DNA from: Paraburkholderia heleia NBRC 101817
Lineage (GTDB): Bacteria; Pseudomonadota; Gammaproteobacteria; Burkholderiales; Burkholderiaceae
Length of the DNA stretch: 64,000 bases
NCBI RefSeq assembly: GCF_000739775.1
Contig: NZ_BBJH01000027.1
Span: 1-64,000, forward strand
Direction of reading: 5' to 3'
Numbering within the stretch: position 1 is the first letter of the stretch; each line of letters begins with the position of its first letter. The notes below the pieces were generated by a model, which saw only the letters and a list, made by a program, of their open reading frames with translations, ran no database searches and had not been told where the DNA came from. The position numbers and the translations under genes are program-made. Below are positions 60,539 to 64,000 of the stretch, piece after piece.

Positions 60539-61801
60539 ATGTCCCAAGTTCTGCTCAAAGGGGGCCGCGTCATCGACCCCGCCCGGAAAATCGACGCCCC
60601 GCTCGACGTTCTGGTGGAAGACGGCTTGATCGCCGCCATCGGCCCCGACCTCGCGAACGAGGTGCCTCAGGCGCAACGGATCGATTGCAGCGGCAAGCTG
60701 GTGCTGCCCGGGCTCATCGACACGCACGGCCACATCTATCAGTACGTGACCGGCCGCTTTGGCCTGAACGCGGATCAGTGCGGCGTGCAGTCGGGCGTGA
60801 CGACGATCATCGATCAGGGCGGACCGAGCTGCATCACGATTCCGGGCTTTCGGCACTACATAGCGGAGCGGTCGGCCACGCGCGTGCTCGCCTTCATCTC
60901 CGCGTATCTTGTCGGCGGCCTCGAAGGGCACTACTACCCCGACCTGTATCGCCCCGATTGTCTCGATGCCGAAGCGACCATCAAGTCCATCCAGGCAAAT
61001 GCCGATCTCGTGAAAGGCATCAAGGCGCATGCCGAAATCGGCGGCTTCGCGCGCTGGGGGCTCGACGTGATGAAGATCGCCGCGCAGATCGGCCGTGGCG
61101 CGCAGTTGCCCCTGTACATTCACTTCGGGCAGTTGTGGCCGAAACCCCACAGCGGCGGCCTGCCGGTCGCACCCGACTCGATCTTCGATCAGGTGGTTCA
61201 GACGCTCAAGCCGGGCGACATCCTCGCGCATCCGTTCAGCCGCCATCCGGGCGGTTTCGTTGAGGAGAACGGACAGCTGCATCCGCTCGTACACGAAGCG
61301 ATCGCGCGAGGGCTGAAGATCGACGTAGGCCACGGCTCGCATTTCAGTTTCAGGACGGCGCGCATCGTGCTCGATGCCGGCGTGATGCCCGACACGCTCG
61401 GCGCCGATATGCACGGCTACAACACCCATGTCCCCGCCCCTGCCGGCACGCCGGAGAGCCATCCCGACGAGGAACACGCGTTCCTCGGCCGCACGCAGTT
61501 CAGTCTCGTCAGCGCGATGACCAGCATGCTCGCGCTCGGAGTGCCTCTGCAACACGTCGTCGCGATGGCGACCTGCAATGCGGCGAAGATGGTCGGTATG
61601 GAAGACCGGATCGGCTCGCTGGAAGTGGGACGCGGCGCGGACATCAGCGTGCTGGAAGACCGCCGCGGCCGCTGGGTGCTGGAAGACAACGAGGGCACCC
61701 AGATCATCACCGACCGCATGCTGTCGCCGCTGTTCTGCCTGAGAGACGGCGAGCGGCACGACGCCGTCTCGCCCACACTGCCGCTCGCACGCGCGGCCTG
61801 A
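60539..61801 (+). CDS. amidohydrolase/deacetylase family metallohydrolase
   Basis: A 420-residue dihydroorotase-like amidohydrolase. Metal ligands are visible as HxH in GLIDTHGHIY, His in PLYIHFGQ, His in ILAHPFSRHPGG and Asp in LGADMHGYNTHV; Lys in VKGIKAHAEIGG may be the carbamylated bridge. The N-terminal composite domain reads VLLKGGRVIDPARKIDAPLD. The family includes deacetylases and cyclic-amide hydrolases. With a molybdenum hydroxylase directly downstream (18 nt), degradation of an N-heterocyclic or cyclic amide compound is plausible. Confidence 0.85.
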   Translation: MSQVLLKGGRVIDPARKIDAPLDVLVEDGLIAAIGPDLANEVPQAQRIDCSGKLVLPGLIDTHGHIYQYVTGRFGLNADQCGVQSGVTTIIDQGGPSCITIPGFRHYIAERSATRVLAFISAYLVGGLEGHYYPDLYRPDCLDAEATIKSIQANADLVKGIKAHAEIGGFARWGLDVMKIAAQIGRGAQLPLYIHFGQLWPKPHSGGLPVAPDSIFDQVVQTLKPGDILAHPFSRHPGGFVEENGQLHPLVHEAIARGLKIDVGHGSHFSFRTARIVLDAGVMPDTLGADMHGYNTHVPAPAGTPESHPDEEHAFLGRTQFSLVSAMTSMLALGVPLQHVVAMATCNAAKMVGMEDRIGSLEVGRGADISVLEDRRGRWVLEDNEGTQIITDRMLSPLFCLRDGERHDAVSPTLPLARAA

Positions 61802-61819
61802 CCACGCGAGGCGAAAACG

Positions 61820-64000
61820 ATGATCAAACGGCCTCACACCCACGGCGGCGACAAGGGTCCGCAAGGTATCGGCGCATCGCTCAGGCGCAAGGAAGACGAG
61901 CGCTTCATGCACGGGCGCGGCGGGTACGTTCCCAACATCCGCATGGTCGGCATGCTCGACGTGGCGTTCGTGCGCAGCCCGGTCGCGCATGGTCATATCG
62001 TCGGCATCGAGAAGCCGGAGCCTTTCGCGCATGCGGTGTATACGCTGGCCGATCTGGAGGGCGTGAAGCCCATCGTCGCCAGTTCGGGCCTGCCCGGCTT
62101 CAAGCGCTCCGAGCAGCCCGTGCTCGCGAGCGGCAAGGTGCGCCAGGTCGGCGAGCCCGTCGCAATGTGCGTGGCCGCCACGCGCGCGCAAGCCGAAGAT
62201 ATCGCCGCGCAAGTGTTCCTCGACTTCGAGGAACTGCCCGCTGTCGTCGACATGCTCGCTGCGCGCCGCGAAGACTCCGCCCTCGTGCACGAGCATTGGG
62301 GCGACAACGTGTTTCTCGAAACCTTCGTCGATGCGAACCCCGACGTCGATCTCGACGCCATTCGGCGCGATGCGCCCATTCGCGTGCATCGCAGGCTGCG
62401 CACGGCGCGCCAAAGCATGGCGCCGATGGAGGGGCGCGGCGTCGTCGCCCATTGGGACCGCCGCCTGTCACAGCTCATCGTCCATACATCCGCGCAAATG
62501 CCGCACATCACGCGCACCGGTCTCGCGGAATGTCTCGGTCTCGACGAGGGACAAGTGCGCGTGATCGCGCCCGATGTCGGCGGCGGCTTCGGCTACAAGG
62601 GCATTCTGCTGCCCGAGGAAGTATGTTGCGGCTGGCTCGCGATGCATCTGGAAAAGCCGGTGCGCTGGATCGAAGACCGCCGCGAACAGCTCACCGCCAA
62701 CGCGAACTGCCGCGAGCACGACTACGACATCACCGGCTACGCGGATCGCGACGGCCGCCTGCTTGCGGTGGAGTGCGAAGCCCATGTGGATTCGGGGGCG
62801 TACTCGTCGTATCCGTTCTCCGCGTGCCTGGAGGCGGCGCAGGTCGGCAGCATTCTGCCGGGGCCGTACAAGATGGACCGTTTCCGCTGCCGGACCTGGT
62901 CGGTCGCGACCAACAAGCCGCCGATCCTCCCGTATCGCGGCGTGGCGAGAACGGGCGTGTGCTATGCGATCGAAACCGTCATGGATGCGATTGCGCTCGA
63001 GGCCGGCATCGAGCCTTACGAGGTGCGGCTGCGCAATCTCGTCCAGCCGCACGAGATGCCCTACGACAACATCACCAAGAAGCACTTCGACAGCGGCGAT
63101 TATCCCGAGGCGGTGCGCCGCGCGATGGCCGCGATCGATCTGCCCGCAGTGCGCGCGCGTCAGCAGCGCGGCGAGCCGGACGGCCGGCGCATCGGCTTCG
63201 GCATGTCGGTCTTCTGCGAACAGGGCGCGCATGGCACGTCGGTGTACCACGGCTGGGGCATCCCGATGGTGCCGGGCTATGAGCCCGCAGTGATCCGCCT
63301 CACACCCGACGGCGTGCTCGAAGTGCGCGCGGGCGTGCATTCACACGGCCAAAGCATGGAGACCACCCTCGCGCAGATTGCCCACGAAGTGCTTGGCATC
63401 GACACGGACCGCGTACGCGTCGTGCTCGGCGATACGGGCGTCACGCCGTACTCGACCGGCACATGGGGCTCGCGCTCGATCGTGATGGCAGGCGGCGCGG
63501 TGGGCCGCGCCTCGAAGGAGCTCAGGGAGCGCCTCCTGAAGATCGGCGCTCACCTGCTCCAGGAACCGTTGGACGATGTACGCTGGGAAAGCGGCGCGGT
63601 CGTCGGCAAGCAGGATTCGCGCACGCTGGCGCAGCTCGCGCGCACCTGGTATCTCGCGCCGCAATTGCTGCCGCCCGACGTCGATCCGCGCGGCCTCGAA
63701 GTCTCGACGTCGTATCAGGCGAAGCGCGATTCGGGTACGTTCAGCTACGCATGTCATGCGGTGATCGTCGCCGTCGATCCGGTGCTCGGCCAAACCGAAA
63801 TTCTGGACTACGTCATTGTCGAAGACGGCGGCGTGCTCATCAATCCCATGGTCGTCGACGGCCAGGTCTATGGGGGCGCGGCCCAAGGCATCGGCACCGC
63901 GCTTTACGAAGCGATGCCCTATAGCGAAGACGGCCAGCCGCTCGCCTCGACGCTCGCCGACTATCTCTTGCCTGGCGCGACCGAGGTGCCCTCCATCCGC
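61820..64000 (+). CDS. xanthine dehydrogenase-family molybdopterin-binding large subunit (3' end outside window)
   Basis: The first 727 residues of a CoxL/XDH-type catalytic subunit. It starts GIGASLRRKEDERFMHGRGG. It shows the molybdopterin contacts APDVGGGFGYKG, LPYRGVARTGVCYAIE, HSHGQSMETTLAQI and GTWGSRSIVMAGGAV. The site that is AYRCSFR in CO dehydrogenase reads YRGVART here, so it is not a CO dehydrogenase. No iron-sulfur or FAD subunit gene precedes it; they may follow beyond the window. The substrate is unknown, perhaps the product of the neighbouring amidohydrolase. Confidence 0.87.
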   Translation, partial: MIKRPHTHGGDKGPQGIGASLRRKEDERFMHGRGGYVPNIRMVGMLDVAFVRSPVAHGHIVGIEKPEPFAHAVYTLADLEGVKPIVASSGLPGFKRSEQPVLASGKVRQVGEPVAMCVAATRAQAEDIAAQVFLDFEELPAVVDMLAARREDSALVHEHWGDNVFLETFVDANPDVDLDAIRRDAPIRVHRRLRTARQSMAPMEGRGVVAHWDRRLSQLIVHTSAQMPHITRTGLAECLGLDEGQVRVIAPDVGGGFGYKGILLPEEVCCGWLAMHLEKPVRWIEDRREQLTANANCREHDYDITGYADRDGRLLAVECEAHVDSGAYSSYPFSACLEAAQVGSILPGPYKMDRFRCRTWSVATNKPPILPYRGVARTGVCYAIETVMDAIALEAGIEPYEVRLRNLVQPHEMPYDNITKKHFDSGDYPEAVRRAMAAIDLPAVRARQQRGEPDGRRIGFGMSVFCEQGAHGTSVYHGWGIPMVPGYEPAVIRLTPDGVLEVRAGVHSHGQSMETTLAQIAHEVLGIDTDRVRVVLGDTGVTPYSTGTWGSRSIVMAGGAVGRASKELRERLLKIGAHLLQEPLDDVRWESGAVVGKQDSRTLAQLARTWYLAPQLLPPDVDPRGLEVSTSYQAKRDSGTFSYACHAVIVAVDPVLGQTEILDYVIVEDGGVLINPMVVDGQVYGGAAQGIGTALYEAMPYSEDGQPLASTLADYLLPGATEVPSIR

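Noticed and set aside
60491..62452. 653-codon minus-strand open frame over the amidohydrolase and hydroxylase genes
   Set aside because: It spans two real plus-strand genes and their junction, so it is a codon-bias shadow.
61820..64000. Carbon monoxide dehydrogenase large subunit (CoxL)
   Set aside because: The CoxL active-site loop AYRCSFR is replaced by YRGVART, and the gene order lacks coxM and coxS upstream.

Overview
The window is a chromosomal stretch from a high-GC Gram-negative betaproteobacterium, most likely Burkholderiaceae (Burkholderia, Paraburkholderia or Caballeronia type). The evidence is the GC-rich codon use, a Burkholderia-style trimeric porin, a Wsp chemosensory operon, a QuiC-type dehydroshikimate dehydratase fusion and a very large FhaB/CdiA exoprotein with an ESPR signal. 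This is judged by reading the sequence; no database search was run.

Layout. (1) 1-3212, minus: start of a Wsp surface-sensing operon (WspA receptor, WspB coupling protein, truncated WspC methyltransferase). (2) 3547-10673: quinate/shikimate catabolism, with a TetR regulator, an MFS carrier, an NAD-type quinate/shikimate dehydrogenase, a type II dehydroquinase and, divergently, the dehydroshikimate dehydratase fusion followed by a porin. A perfect 14-bp palindrome lies between the two arms. (3) 10809-13823: a PucR-type regulator and a FadD-like acyl-CoA ligase. (4) 14207-28421: accessory island. A 2789-residue CdiA/FhaB exoprotein ends in a colicin E3-type RNase and is followed by its immunity gene. 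Then come a GC-rich insert with a recombinase remnant and four displaced (orphan) toxin-tip/immunity modules, one clearly colicin E5-type. Two copies of a symE 3' end with matching terminators bracket the insert and orphan array. (5) 28438-32720: a membrane J-domain protein with a VWA/AAA+ pair. (6) 33726-44241: a four-gene tandem-RND efflux operon and a PACE transporter. (7) 44330-49922: housekeeping or stress-type genes (nitroreductase, YjbQ, dienelactone hydrolase, GST, DUF4410, HAD). (8) 49973-59375: an ABC uptake and amine-oxidation cluster under a LysR regulator, containing two pieces of broken aldehyde dehydrogenase genes. (9) 59643-64000: a MarR regulator divergent from an amidohydrolase and the large subunit of a molybdenum hydroxylase, which runs off the right end.

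The most unusual part is region 4. The toxin tips of the orphan modules all begin at one identical 14-bp seam that is also nearly present in the intact cdiA, so toxin tips could be swapped by recombination. The intact gene carries an rRNase and at least one reserve module carries a tRNase. No cdiB transporter gene lies in the window. In region 8, two promoters 8 kb apart share a 46-bp composite operator. The orientation of the gene fragments suggests that an inversion has split a once continuous operon.
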